From assembly GCA_920105625.2 (NCBI GenBank), contig OV050030.1, positions 424,828,240-424,892,239 on the forward strand: DNA of 64,000 bases, read 5' to 3'. A model generated the notes under the pieces. It ran no database searches, had not been told where the DNA came from, and worked only from the letters and a program-made list of their open reading frames with translations. Shown one piece after another: positions 24,671 through 36,210 of this stretch. Position 1 is the stretch's first letter, and each line of letters starts with the position of its first letter. This stretch comes from Clusia tigrina (taxonomy: Eukaryota; Arthropoda; Insecta; Diptera; Clusiidae). The translations under genes were made by a program, and so were the position numbers.

Positions 24671-25336
24671 TGTCAGACACCGGTGACGAGATATAAAAAT
24701 ACAATGAGGAGGCACATCTCGATGTACACAAATACGCTTCGAATGACTCTCAGGAATCGGTCATATTCGGATGCGGACAACTGACTCAGACCAATGCAAC
24801 TTGGTAGTTTTGTATAGTTACGAGGAAAATAAATTCTCAATTCCGAGGAGGTACAAGACCAATGCCGATCACACAATGACTCATCCTTTACAGCCATATG
24901 GAATGGAAACAAAACTAATAAATTTAACAAAAATAGAAGGCACTCAAAGATGTTCCAGTATTGTTCCAAAGAAGCAATCAATTATTATAAAAAACAAGTA
25001 ATTTCGTACAATTATTTCGTCATATCATGAACTGAGAGAACAGTAAATAAAATTGATGTTTTTGATTGTCCTCGGAGATCAATAAAGTGGTTCGTTCTTT
25101 ACCCCAGTTACTTCCACTGAATAATTCTAATTTTAGGTTAAATTTGGTTGAAGTTGAATCAAGACCCTTGACACTTGATTCAATACAAACTAAAATTGAA
25201 CCAAGTGCTCCAGAACGAATATACAAAATATTCCGAAGAACTCCCCTAGAGCACAACCTTTTCTAAATATGCCTTCAACATACGAGTACAATCCAATTAC
25301 CCCCTTCGAGTATGTAAAAATATTGTCAACACTCAC
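24671..25336. other. Pkn intron sequence left of the HR1a exon
   Basis: Intronic, starting with the GTGAGT donor at 25336-25331. No other feature recognised. Confidence 0.6.
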
Positions 25337-25655
25337 CTCTGCCATTGCTCGTCACAGAATTGCCCTGCGTGAGCAGTATTTGACTCTCCAACTCCTGCAA
25401 CTCCGACTTCAACTCGGCCAACTTGGAGTTGCTCTTCTTCACTATCGTGGCCACATCGTTCAACGAGCGTCGATCCGTAGCCACCTCGCGCAACTTTTCA
25501 GCGCCCTCTTTAATTTTGAGCTCTTTGCGGATTTCGCGACGTATCGCCTCCTTAATCTCCTCGAGGCGATCTGGCAAGGCGCTCTCCGGTAAATTATCTG
25601 TGAAGCCATATTTATGACTGAGCTCGTAGAGTACGGGGTGTTTAATGTAATCGCC
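25337..25655 (-). CDS. Pkn: Pkn exon with HR1a Rho-binding repeat
   Basis: This is a 319-nt internal exon. The acceptor is a T-rich tract ending TTTCAG before 25655, and the donor is AGAG then GTGAGT, with last exon base 25337. It is entered in phase 0 and left with one spare base, which matches the next exon. The peptide starts GDYIKHPVLYELSHKYGF and runs into a basic and acidic helical segment (LEEIKEAIRREIRKEL, KIKEGAEKLREV, KLAELKSELQELESQ). This is the antiparallel coiled-coil HR1 repeat at the N-terminus of PKN/PRK kinases, roughly residues 30-97 of the exon. In known PKN proteins this repeat binds GTP-loaded Rho or Rac and relieves autoinhibition of the C-terminal kinase. No frameshift or stop is seen. 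Identification from the HR1 signature is strong. Confidence 0.93.
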
Positions 25656-25881
25656 CTGAAACGAAAGGAAAACAATAAGAATATTATTCGATGTTTGTTG
25701 ATATACACGGGGGGAGGTTCTATAAGTGGCGAAAATCAATTAGTGCCAGCCGAGTGGCCAAAGGAGACATTTCTGCGGCCATGAGGGAAGGCGTCGTTAG
25801 TTAGTTTTGTTCTTTACGGGAATATGTTATTAAATTTGCCAACTGGCTTGAGGAGGGGTGCGCAGGAAATGTGCGATTGTA

Positions 25882-26292
25882 CTGCCGAGCTGACGAGCTG
25901 ACGAGCTGCCGAGCTGACGAGCTGCCGAGCTGCCGAGCTGCCCAGCTGACGAGCTGACGAGCTGCCCAGCTGACGAGCTGACGAGCTGACGAGCTGACAA
26001 GCTGCCGAGCTGACGAGCTGCCGAGCTGACGAGCTGACGAGCTGCCGAGCTGACGAGCTGCTGAGCTGACGAGCTGCTGAGCTGCCGAGCTGCCGAGCTG
26101 CCGAGCTGACGAGCTGACGAGCTGACGAGCTGACGAGCTGACGAGCTGACGAGCTGCCGAGCTGACGAGCTGACGAGCTGACGAGCTGACGAGCTGACGA
26201 GCTGCCGAGCTGACGAGCTGCCGAGCTGCCGCGCTGCCGAGCTGCCGCGCTGCCGAGCTGCCGCGCTGCCGAGCTGCCGCGCTGCCAAGCTG
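25882..26292. repeat. 9-bp array GACGAGCTG/CCGAGCTG in Pkn intron
   Basis: About 45 tandem units alternate GAGCTGACG and GAGCTGCCG, ending in GCGCTGCC variants. The array is GC-rich in an AT-rich intron. It starts about 225 bp upstream of the HR1a acceptor. All three minus-strand frames are open (156-174 codons, repeats of SSARQLV and similar). The unit contains the palindrome AGCT. Confidence 0.93.
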
Positions 26293-26379
26293 CCAAGCAC
26301 AGCTGATAACTGGCCAGAAAATCAATAAAGTGAGCAGAAATCGATGATTAATTGTCGTGATTCATCGCAATCGAAACAT

Positions 26380-28200
26380 GTTTAAGAGGAAAAAATATTA
26401 CAAAATAAAAATTATAAAAAATGACATTTGATTAGAAAGCAATCCTAAATATTGAATTAAAATAAAAAGCATGAAAGAAAGTAATCTTAAAATAAAAATT
26501 AAATATAAAAAACAAAAACAAAAAAAGGTTATTCTAAAATCTGCATTAAATATACGAAAAATAACAAAAAATATTCTTAAAATAACATAAAAGTAAAAAC
26601 ATTAACAACAAAAAAATGACCCAAAGGAGCCAAACTAATTGGTTTTTATTTTTTCTTTTCAATTAATATAAAAAAGCAAATAAAATTAGTTCCTTTCTAT
26701 TTAAAAAATTCTACTCGTATAAACATTAATAAAAATAATAATAATAATAAAATAAACATATAAAAAAAAAATTGAAAAATAAATAAAATTATATCGAAAT
26801 ATTAATTTTTTAATAAAAATATTAAATAAACTAATAATAGTAATAAATAATAATAATAATAATGAATAACAATTATAAAAAATAATAATAATAATAAATA
26901 ATAATATCATAATAATAAAATTAATAATAAAAATAAAATAAAAAAATGTTTTTTTTTGTTTTTTTTTTTTTTTGGTAGAGTGGGTAAAAATGCCTGCCGC
27001 ATCATCAAAACTGTCGTCACAGATTTGGTATGTGAGAATTGCACCCACTAAAACATCCCCCTCCCTCGCTGAGAACATCAACAACAAAAAAAATAGTTTT
27101 GTACATGAATAACATAACAAAAAACAAATAAATATTTGCTCATGAAAAAATAATAAAAAAAATAAAATAACACAATTTTTAAAAAATTATTTACTAACTA
27201 ATAGTAATAAAAAATTATAAATAAAAAAAATTAATTACTAAATAATAATAATAATAAAAAAGAATAATAATTATAAAAAATAATAATTATAAAATATAAT
27301 ATTTACAAAAAATAATTATAAAATATAATAATTATAAAAAATAATATTAATAAGAACTAAATAAATATTTGTTTGTAATTTCGAAAAATTTGAATAATAA
27401 TAATAATAATAATAATAAATTAATAATAATAAATTAATAATAAAACAGAACAATATTTTTTTTAGTTTGGAAAATTTTGAATATAAATAACAGTAAGGAA
27501 AATTAAAAATATTTTATCATGAATATAAATAAAATAATGAAATGATAAATATTATTTACTGAATAATAATAATAATAAAAAATAATAAAATAAAAAAAAT
27601 ATATTTACTAAATAATAATAATAAAAAACTATAAAATAAAAAACATTATTTACTAAATAATAATAATAAAAAATAATAATAACAAAAATAATAATTATAA
27701 AAAATAATAATTATAAAAAATAATAATTATAAAAAATAATTTTTATAAAAACTAATAATATTTTTTTAATTTCGAAAATTTTCAATAATAATAATAAAAG
27801 AATAATAATAAAACATTAAAATATTTTTTTTAGAAAATTTTGAACATGAATAATATAAAAAAAAAATTTAAATATTGTTCGTGAAAAAAATATAAATAAA
27901 AATAAAATAATACATTAAAAAAAGAAATTATTTGCTAAAAAACATTAATAATGATAATAAAACAAAACAATATTTTTTTGTAATTTGGAAAATTTTGAAT
28001 ATGACTAACAAGAAAAAAAATGTTTGTATATTTGTGAGAAAAAAAATAATAATAAAAAAATTATATGCTAAAAAATATTAAACTAACAATATTTTTTTTG
28101 AATTAAAAAAAATAATAATTATATAATAGAATAATAATAAAAACTAACAATATATTTCTTAATTTGGAAACTATTGAATATGAATAACTTAATAAAAAAA
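26380..28200. repeat. AT-rich triplet DNA (AAT/ATA)
   Basis: About 1.8 kb of A-rich simple sequence with AATAATAAT and AATAATTATAAAA blocks, between the 9-bp array and the N-terminal exon. Open frames on the minus strand are Ile, Phe and Tyr runs. Confidence 0.85.
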
Positions 28201-28755
28201 AGTTGAAAATGTTTGCTCGCGAAATATTTGCAGCAGGAATAGTTCCACTCATCAAAGAAACCAGTGGCAAACATGCACTTGGCATTTGTTGCACGCCAAA
28301 GCGCGCACACACACACACACACACACACCAATAATAACTCATCCATCAACACACGCTGAAAATCCACTTGTGAGCATTCCAATTACGTACAACAACAAAA
28401 GCGACCACAGCAAACGGCAATAAAACTAAATAATTGAGTTAATTTTCATGGCCAAGCGAGGCAGGAGCTTAAAAAATAAACAGCAGCAGCAGCAGCAGAA
28501 ATGCATTGGAAATACCCCGCCACCAACGGGGTTCGTACGTGTGTGAGCAGGGGGGACCCACTATGCCGACGCGGAAGACAGACAGACTGACTCGAATGGA
28601 AACCATAAAAAGTTGGCTTCCAGACCGTTAGAAAAGTTACCGTACCAATTACCGCACACCGAGTCTAAGATCAAGACTCGCAACGGAACGGGAGCTAATT
28701 GCGAGGCAACCATAGAGAAGACGTAACCTGAAAGAAGCGGCACTGGCGTAATTAC
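28201..28755. other. Pkn intron adjoining the N-terminal exon, with CA microsatellite
   Basis: CA run at 28304-28328 and CAG run near 28480-28498. The donor GTAATT lies at 28755-28750. Otherwise unremarkable. Confidence 0.6.
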
Positions 28756-28984
28756 CTCATCGTCGTAGAACACTGAAGAGGCGTGTGTGCTGACGGTGAC
28801 GCAGACGGTGCCGCGGCGCAGCGACTTGAGCGAACCCTTCGATATCTTGCGCACGCGTATGGACTTTAACGATCTGGAACGCTGCAGCTGCTCCATGGCG
28901 CTACCAGTGAAGGCGGGATCGGGACTGGCGGGCGAGGTGTGTGAAAAATTGGAGTTGTTCGAGGATGAGGAGCCCAGCAGGCTG
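28756..28984 (-). CDS. Pkn: Pkn N-terminal exon (protein kinase N, alternative or first coding exon)
   Basis: The exon lies upstream of the HR1a exon and joins it in phase. It ends at a strong donor (GATGAG then GTAATT, last base 28756) in phase 0, and the next exon begins in phase 0. The left limit is a candidate acceptor: a pyrimidine-rich run ending CTCCTCAG just before 28984. The reading frame stays open back to an ATG at 29031. A possible internal start at 28896-28894 sits in a GCGCCATGG context. The peptide has a Ser/Asn-rich stretch with SPASP, then a basic segment (RSRSLKSIRVRK, KGSLKSLRRGTV) and ends FYDDE. I recognise no domain. The R-R-G-T motif fits a site for basophilic kinases, but that is inference. 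The link to Pkn rests on phase, strand and position, so isoform usage is unknown. Confidence 0.6.
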
Positions 28985-29044
28985 AGGAGATTGAGGTGGG
29001 ATTTCACACGCAATAAAAACGCATGCATCAAGGAATTAAGAATG

Positions 29045-29225
29045 GGAGAGTAGTGAGAGTATAGTATAGTAGAGAGAGGAAGAATGGTAGAGAGAGGAAG
29101 AATGGTAGTGAGGAAGAATGATAGAGAGAGGAAGAATGATAGAGAGAGGAAGAATTATAGAGAGTGGAAGAATGGTAGAGAGAGGAAGAATGGAGATAGG
29201 AATTAGGGAGAGAGGAAATAGTAAA
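29045..29225. repeat. AGAGAGAGGAAGAATGGT minisatellite
   Basis: About ten copies of an 18-19 bp purine-rich unit, immediately upstream (minus strand sense) of the N-terminal exon. Confidence 0.85.
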
Positions 29226-29269
29226 GGAAATTATAGGAAGTGAGGAATGTACGAGTATTGTAGACTTTT

Positions 29270-29690
29270 TTTATTACAAAATTATGTGTCGATTTTTTTT
29301 TTATCAGATTGTTTGTTTTTTTTATACTAAAATTATTTTAGATTATTTTTTTTTATTAAATATTTTTTTTGTTTAAAAGATTTTTTTTTAATTATTTATT
29401 TTGAAACTATTTTTTTTTTGTTTAATAAATAATTTTTTTTTTTGTTTGTTTAATAAATAATTTTCTTTTTTTGTTTAGTAAATAATTATTATTTTTTTTT
29501 TGTTTAAAAAATAATTATTATTATTTTTTTGTTTAATAAATAATAATAATTTTTTTGTTTAATAAATAATTATTATTTTTTGTTTGTTTAATAAATAATT
29601 ATTATTTTTTTTTTGTTTAATAAATAATTATTTATTTATTTTTTGTTTGTTTAGTAAATAATAATTTTTTGTTTTATTTTGTACTTGTCT
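29270..29690. repeat. T-rich repeat TTTTTGTTTAATAAATAATTATTA
   Basis: A dozen or so diverged copies of a unit of roughly 25-35 bp combining a T-run with GTTTAATAAATAAT. No coding content. Confidence 0.85.
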
Positions 29691-31439
29691 CTAAACAGTT
29701 TCTTTTAACATTTTTTGCCATTTTCGGAAATTCACTGCAAATAAAAATGTTTGAAATTGCTGGTGAGAAATTTTCCCACATGCTGCTCTTGCACAACCGG
29801 ACCGCGTTGGGCGCTCTGCCGTGCAGGGGGGCGCGGGGGAAAGTGCGGCTTGATTACTTAAAACCGGCACTATTTTCCATGGAATCGCTGACGTTGTTTC
29901 CAAGCGCGTAAATGCTCACTTAACATGCGTTTATGTGGTCGCTGTTTATTTGTTTATATAAAGATGTTATTTTTGTTGTTAATCACCGAGCCTTAGGTTT
30001 CTACTACTACTACTACTATAACATTGTTACTGTTGATGTTATTTCTTGCACACTCTTTAATGAGTTTATTGTACTCGCTTGTTTTATGTTTGTTGTAGTT
30101 TTGAGGCAGTTATAACGCTCAAAGCGCTGGAACATTGCCACTCAGACACGGACTTACACACAAGTTAACCGTAACATTGTTGGCAAGGCAAGGCAAAGCC
30201 CAACACCACCCCACCTCCCTCCACTTAACAATACACTTTTCCACTTTCAATCAGATAGTCCGACGTGGCTGCACAAACCAAACCAAGCCAAACCCAACAA
30301 AGCCATCCCACTCCATTCCGACACTGATAACAAGAAAAGCAAGCAGCTCTTCATTGCCATTTGCTTTATCTCTCGTTTCTGTTTTTCTTTCAATTATTTC
30401 CATATGTAAACGGACAAAATGTGATGCAGTTGAAAGAGTGTTTTCACAAGCATCCCAATCAATCCAATTACATTGGCACAATGGCCTGCCACTTCATCGA
30501 TAACGCTAAAAACAGAAGCCGCAGTATGGCAGGCATCAGCATGGCTCATCAGCTGCAGCTAACGATGAACATGACAGTAGATGCCTGTAGGGATTTGCCA
30601 GGCAGACCAGGGTGGGAGAAGAGGTCGCCGCCAATGCTAATACAATAGATCAATAGAATTCGCAGGACAGCAATTTTACAAATGCAAAATGAAAAGTCTG
30701 CTTCTGACAGAAATATCTGATAGAACTAATACTGATGACGCCTCTCTGAGGGGCCTGCTCCATAATACAAATTAACGGACATATGCTAATGTTTTCCTCT
30801 GAATCTCCTTACCACAACTTATATAATTAAGAGATATTATAGTCATAGTGATCACAATAAATCTTCACTTCATCGCAAGGTTCTTGAGTAAAACTTCATT
30901 TTGTTTTAAACTCTACATAGCTTCGAGTTGTTCTATCTTTAGTGTCCTGAGTCGGACTAGTATTAATTCTATTCTGAATAAATCACATGTTTCGCTATTC
31001 CACCCTCCAAATTTCAACTTATTGAAGTCAGGATAATAATATTTACTAGGAGTGTCGTCAAACAATCTATTTACTATGTCATCAAACGATCAATGGTGGA
31101 AACATACTCGTCTCATCCATGATGGAAGAATCACATTAAAAACGTATATACTCTTCAGAATTATCCGTTGGAACACCGTGGAAATATTTCACGATCATGA
31201 AAACCTATTGCGTAGTTCATGTCAAGCGTTCCTGGAGGATATCTTCATCACAGAAAGCATTTTGTTCGGGGATCAAATAACTAAATCTCCACTGATGTTT
31301 TTTGGTGAAGGTACTAAAACAAGTCTGGAAAACCCGACGGGATTTTTGGACAAACATTCAGATCTTGGGGGGAAATTGTATCAGTTCTGAGTTAGATTGT
31401 GTCAATGTTATTGTTCTAGAGTATCATCAATAAACCAGA
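29691..31439. other. non-coding stretch, no gene recognised
   Basis: A GC-richer patch at 29780-29890 contains poly-G and CG-rich text but no supported exon. The TAC run at 30001-30017 is a microsatellite. Two open frames at 30135-30648 and one at 31052-31390 have no recognisable motif. Confidence 0.45.
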
Positions 31440-32330
31440 TGAAAAAATCTTTCAACAAATTCCTTGACAGATATTGGATAAATTTTCGATATATATGGGT
31501 TATCCTAAATAATTAGAGAAGAATCAGATATTGGTGACCTTTTCGATAAATAATTAGACAGAATGTTACTCTTCCAGGGGTTTCCTTGCCAGATATTGCC
31601 TAAATTTTCATTATATTTGGGTTATCCTATATAATAAGAAAAAATCTTGCTCTTCCAAGGGTTTCCTTGCCAGATATTCTTCAGATATTGATTACCTTTT
31701 CGATATATATGGGTTATCCTATATAATAAGAAAAAATCTTGCTCTTCCAAGGGTTTCCTTGCCAGATATTGGTTACCTTTTCATATATATCGAAAAGGTT
31801 ACCTTAAATAATTAGAGAAAATTTTACTCTTCCAAGGGTTTCATTGGCAGATATCGGTTACCTTTTCAATATATGGGTTATCTTAGATAATTAGACAGAA
31901 TCTTACTCTTTCAGCGATTTCCTCGGCAGATATTGGTTACCTTTTCGATAAATATGGGTTATCCTCAACAATTAAGACAGAATCTTACTCTTCCAGGGGT
32001 TTTTTTGACAGATATTGGTCAGAGATTGCCTAATTTTTCATTATATTTGGGTTATCCTCAATAATTAAACAGAATCTTACTCTTTCAGCGATTTCCTCGG
32101 CAGATATTGGTTACCTTTTCGATATATATGGGTTATCCTCAACAATTAAGACAGAATCTTACTCTTCCAGGGGTTTTTTTTGACAGATATTGGTCAGAGA
32201 TTGCCTAATTTTTCATTATATTTGGGTTATCCTCAATAATTAAACAGAATCTTACTCTTTCAGCGATTTCCTAGGCAGTTATTGGAAATATTCAGTATAT
32301 TTGGGTTCTCCTAAACAATTAGTTAACATA
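31440..32330. repeat. 80-92 bp tandem repeat with dimeric higher-order pattern
   Basis: Units contain AGAATCTTACTCTTCCAGGG, TTGGTTACCTTTTCGATAT and ATGGGTTATCCT. A variant with CTTTCAGCGATTTCCTCGGC recurs at 31895, 32069 and 32244, that is every 174-175 bp. The later copies therefore expanded as two-unit blocks. Confidence 0.88.
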
Positions 32331-33904
32331 CTTGAGACAGAGAAATATATAAAAATTATATTGTTCAACCATCGAATTGTTCCCCAAAGTGTTATTTCAT
32401 GTATTACACGGATATGGGTGTCTACCAGGACACAGAACGTCCAACAACAGTATATATCACGGATACACACCCTCCCATTGCTCCTTCGCTTAACGAGCGT
32501 TTCAATTGTTATATGAAATAACAGTAAAGGAGATATTTGCCAAGATATACTAAAATAATTGCAGAGATAGGGACCCCCCACAGATATCCAACTGGGTTTA
32601 TGGTCTGTGAAAAACTTCAAATTCTGTTTTCCTTGCAGTCATTTCAATTAAACACAGAAAACTCGCCTTAAATACGATAATTGAGCAATTATGTGCTCAC
32701 TGCAGCTAATTTCCTCAGAGCTGTGCTCGAGACCATGCCGTTTAATTTCCTATTACTCTATTTTGAATCAGAGACCAAGAGACTACAAAAATAGCTGCGG
32801 CGACGAGACCGGGCGGCAGCGTGAACGGAGGTAATTTTATCGCTTAATCACTACTGCGGCAGTAACGTGCTCAAGTCGATTTCCACCGCCAACAGGTCGA
32901 TGGGGGCGCGGGGAGTACCCCAAGCAAGCGGAGATTCCGCAGAAGCAGCAGAAACAGCATGAACACACTTTCAAAGATGTCGTGTAACGGCGTCGAGAGC
33001 CAGCACGGAGAGAAAGAAGCAGAACAAAAAACATGAAATGAAAGACAAAAGCAGCTTGGAAGGTGGCAGAGTCAAATAAAACAATGGCAGCGAAGAAAAA
33101 GAAAACCAGTTAAAGAGAATTGAATTTCCGAAAGTCTGCCGCAGCGACCAAAATGAAATTAAATGGAGAAATTAAGTGCAGCCGGCGGAGAACAACACTT
33201 CAGACAGTTGAAGGAGGGAAAAGGGTGGCGGTAGATACCGCCGAGTGCCAAACAACAAGCACTCAAAATGCAGTAAATGCAGTAGCAAAGCAGTGGCGTG
33301 CATCATCTACAGCAAAAGAGGGGCTGTAAATAAAGCCCAGGGCACTGGGTAGCAACTGCCCCTACACTTGAAACCCTGCAGCACTGCCCTGCAACGGAGC
33401 TGAGGCTCAACTCAACGCTCAAGGGAGCTGCCATGCTGATAACAGACGCTTCATCGGATACGGCGGAATGTGCAGCGTTTCCGCTGACGCTTCCAGCGTG
33501 CTGTGCGAGCATATTACAAGGCACACACACACACACACACCGCTGAGAGTACTTTTTGGCAGTTGTGATACGTACGTGTGGGAAGCCAGCGGGTTTACTA
33601 TCTGCTCAGACATTTTTCCCGAGTGTCACGTACTCGAGTACAGAAGAATTCGCTATCGCCAATGTAAGAAACTATCAACCAAACGGAAGCGTTCGGTGTT
33701 GCATGTAGTCAAGTGAAAACGTTGTTTCAACGCCGAAAATGCGATACGACGACACAGGAGACTTTGCCTGCAGTAGAAATTCAATACCCCTAGAATAGCA
33801 ATCGGTCGAAAGAATTCAGCGTGAAACACTCGATCGTGAGGTGGACAGATCAATTTCAGTCCGACGAAATAGTTTTTCCAAGCAAGTTTTTAATATTTGA
33901 AGTG
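32331..33904. other. non-coding stretch with CA microsatellite
   Basis: CA run at 33521-33540. The moderately GC-rich section 32790-33470 has only short frames without motifs. No gene supported. Confidence 0.5.
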
Positions 33905-34200
33905 ATCATGGAGAGTGGGAGGTGGTATATGAGTGGGGGACGGTATCCAACTGGGGGTGCTATGCGAGTGGAGGTGCTTGCGAGTGGGGGTGCTAAACAA
34001 CTGGGAATGGTATGCGACTTGGGGTGCTATGGAACTGGGAGTGGTATGCGACTTGGGGTGCTATGGAACTGCAACTGTTCTGCGACTTGTGGTGCTATGG
34101 AACTGCAATTGTTCTGCGATTGGGAGTGGGAGTGGTATGCAAATGGGAGTGGTATGCAACTGCGAGTGCTTGCGAGTGGGGGTGCTTGCGAGTGGGGGAT
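33905..34200. repeat. GTGCTATGGAACTGGGAGTGGTATGCGACTTGG-type minisatellite
   Basis: Units of roughly 16-17 and 33 bp alternate GTGCTATG/GTGGTATG with CGAGTGGGG/AACTGGGA. Three overlapping plus-strand open frames of 68-128 codons arise from the array. Confidence 0.85.
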
Positions 34201-34329
34201 GGATTGAGAGTCAACTGAATTTTAGCGCAATAAAACCTCAGGGAAATAATCAGCGTCTCACTTCGTCACAACCCCCTCCTTGAACAACTTTATATAAATT
34301 TTAGATGACCAACTTGAAAAGTCCAACGA

Positions 34330-34463
34330 AATATCTTCTTCTTCTTAGGTGGCCATTACAACCCGTGGTCGGGGTATGGCCGATTTGAGCACCTCTTGCC
34401 AGGCGCCTCTGCTACGCGTGCGCCTTCTCCAGTTAGTCAGACCAAGCGTGGTCATATCATCTC
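34330..34463 (-). mobile_element. 3' end of a non-LTR retrotransposon with AAG tail
   Basis: The minus strand encodes TTLGLTNWRRRTRSRGAWQE then VLKSAIPRPRVV, and stops at TAA (34347-34345). It is followed at once by AAGAAGAAGA. The WRRR...R..W pattern at the extreme C-terminus is typical of endonuclease/reverse transcriptase polyproteins of non-LTR elements. About 35 codons remain; the rest is missing. Confidence 0.6.
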
Positions 34464-35389
34464 CTTGTTTATTTATACTATTCTCATATTTTTATATCTT
34501 TGAAAAATTTCGAATCAATACCAACAGAATTCATCATGAAAGGTCTGCCAATGTGTCCGTCCTTCACTGGACTCTTCTAACTATTGGGGTCTAGTCTAGT
34601 TCTTTAGTTAAACAACACGCATAAAGAGCCAAATGGGAAAAAGTCTAAAAATCAATAATATTGGATTCCAAAAACTGGCAACAAAGGGAAATTAAAATCA
34701 GTGCCCTTGGTGGGCCGCGTGATTCACAAGGTTTGCAATGCGAATGACGAGGCACGTTTCAATCCAATAAGTTCTCAATAAGAATGAATCAAGGCAGACG
34801 CTACGAGTAGTGGGGGGAAACAGACCACAGAAATAGAGTCATATGATACCACAGGTATCAAATACTACGGTGACACGAGGCCTCCACAATTCCACGGAAC
34901 AAATTACGTTCGAGTGGATTAGTCATTCAGTGGATGCAGCAACAATCTTCTCTTAGCTTACTAAAATACTATTTTTACATAATAAACAAACTTGAAGCGC
35001 CCTGAGAGTTATCGAGGGGAGTTCCATAAGGACGACTGAAACAGACAGACAGAGAAAAAGCTGTACCAGGTAGCTTGAGAGTTCCGCAAGTTGCCCTCGG
35101 AGGCCCATTGGCCCATTATGATACTCCCAGTAGTGCATAAACAGAGCATAGGAAACTGGACATCAATAAGAGATGAGGGAAAAATTGTACAGAGATTTTC
35201 TAGGAATCAAAACTATTGATATAAACCGATAAAGTCTGCCAAAACAACTGCAATTTAAGTAATTTTACTAATGCCAGAGAGAGAAAAGTGTCCTTTGGAG
35301 ACTATGGAAGTATTACAAACTTTCTGCTGATTCGGCACTCCGAACTTTCACTGAATTAGAGTCGTCAAAGAGCTTCCTTTTGGAGTGCC
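34464..35389. other. non-coding stretch
   Basis: No gene recognised. GGCCCATTATGATACTCCC at about 35107-35125 resembles the 3' tail of the retroelement near 13.9 kb, so an old 3' fragment may lie here. Confidence 0.4.
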
Positions 35390-36210
35390 AGAGTTCAATT
35401 ATGAATCGGATCTTGGAATTCAATCATGATTTCGATGCTGGAGTTCAATTGTGAATTGGAAGCTGAAGTTTAATTATGAAACGGATCTTGGAATTCAATC
35501 GTGATTTAGATGCAGGAGTTCAATTGTGAATTGGACACTAGACTTCAATTTTGAAACGGATCTTGGAATTCAATCGTGATTTAGATGCAGGAGTTCAATT
35601 GTGATTTGGACACTAGACTGCAATTTTGAAACGGATCTTGGAATTCAATCGTGATTTAGATGCAGGAGTTCAATTGTGAATTGGACTTCAATTTTGAAAC
35701 GGATCTTGGAATTCAATCGTGATTTAGATGCAGGAGTTCAATTGTGAATTGGACACTAGACTTCAATTTTGCAACGGATCTTGGAATGCAATCGTGATTT
35801 AGATGCAGGAGTTCAATTGTGAATTGGACACTAGACTTCAATTTTGAAACGGATCTTGGAATTCAATTGCGATTTGGAAGCTGGAGTTCAATTGTGATTT
35901 GGACGCTGGACTTCAATTTTGCAACGGATCTTGGAATGCAATCGTGATTTAGATGCAGGAGTTCAATTGTGAATTGGACACTAGACTTCAATTTTGAAAC
36001 GGATCTTGGAATTCAATTGCGATTTGGAAGCTGGAGTTCAATTGTGATTTGGACGCTGGACTTCAATTATGAATCGGATCTTGGAGTTCAATTGCGATTT
36101 GGATGCTGGAGTTCAATTGTGATTTGGACGCTGGACTTCAATTATGAATCGGATCTTGGAGTTCAATTGCGATTTGGATGCTGGAGTTCAATTGTGATTT
36201 GGAAGCTATA
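35390..36210. repeat. 75-bp tandem repeat made of three 25-bp subunits
   Basis: GGATCTTGGAAT recurs at 35408, 35483, 35558 and 35633, an exact 75-bp period. Within each unit three 25-bp segments share TTCAAT plus GTGATTT/GTGAATT/TTGAAAC. Later copies are rearranged. The 82-codon frame at 35969-36217 is repeat-derived. Confidence 0.92.

Noticed and set aside
23813..24731. Open frames of 210 and 218 codons
   Set aside because: 21-bp repeat without stops; two frames overlap the same DNA.
25801..26325. Three open frames of 156-174 codons on the minus strand
   Set aside because: 9-bp repeat translations with no normal-complexity sequence.
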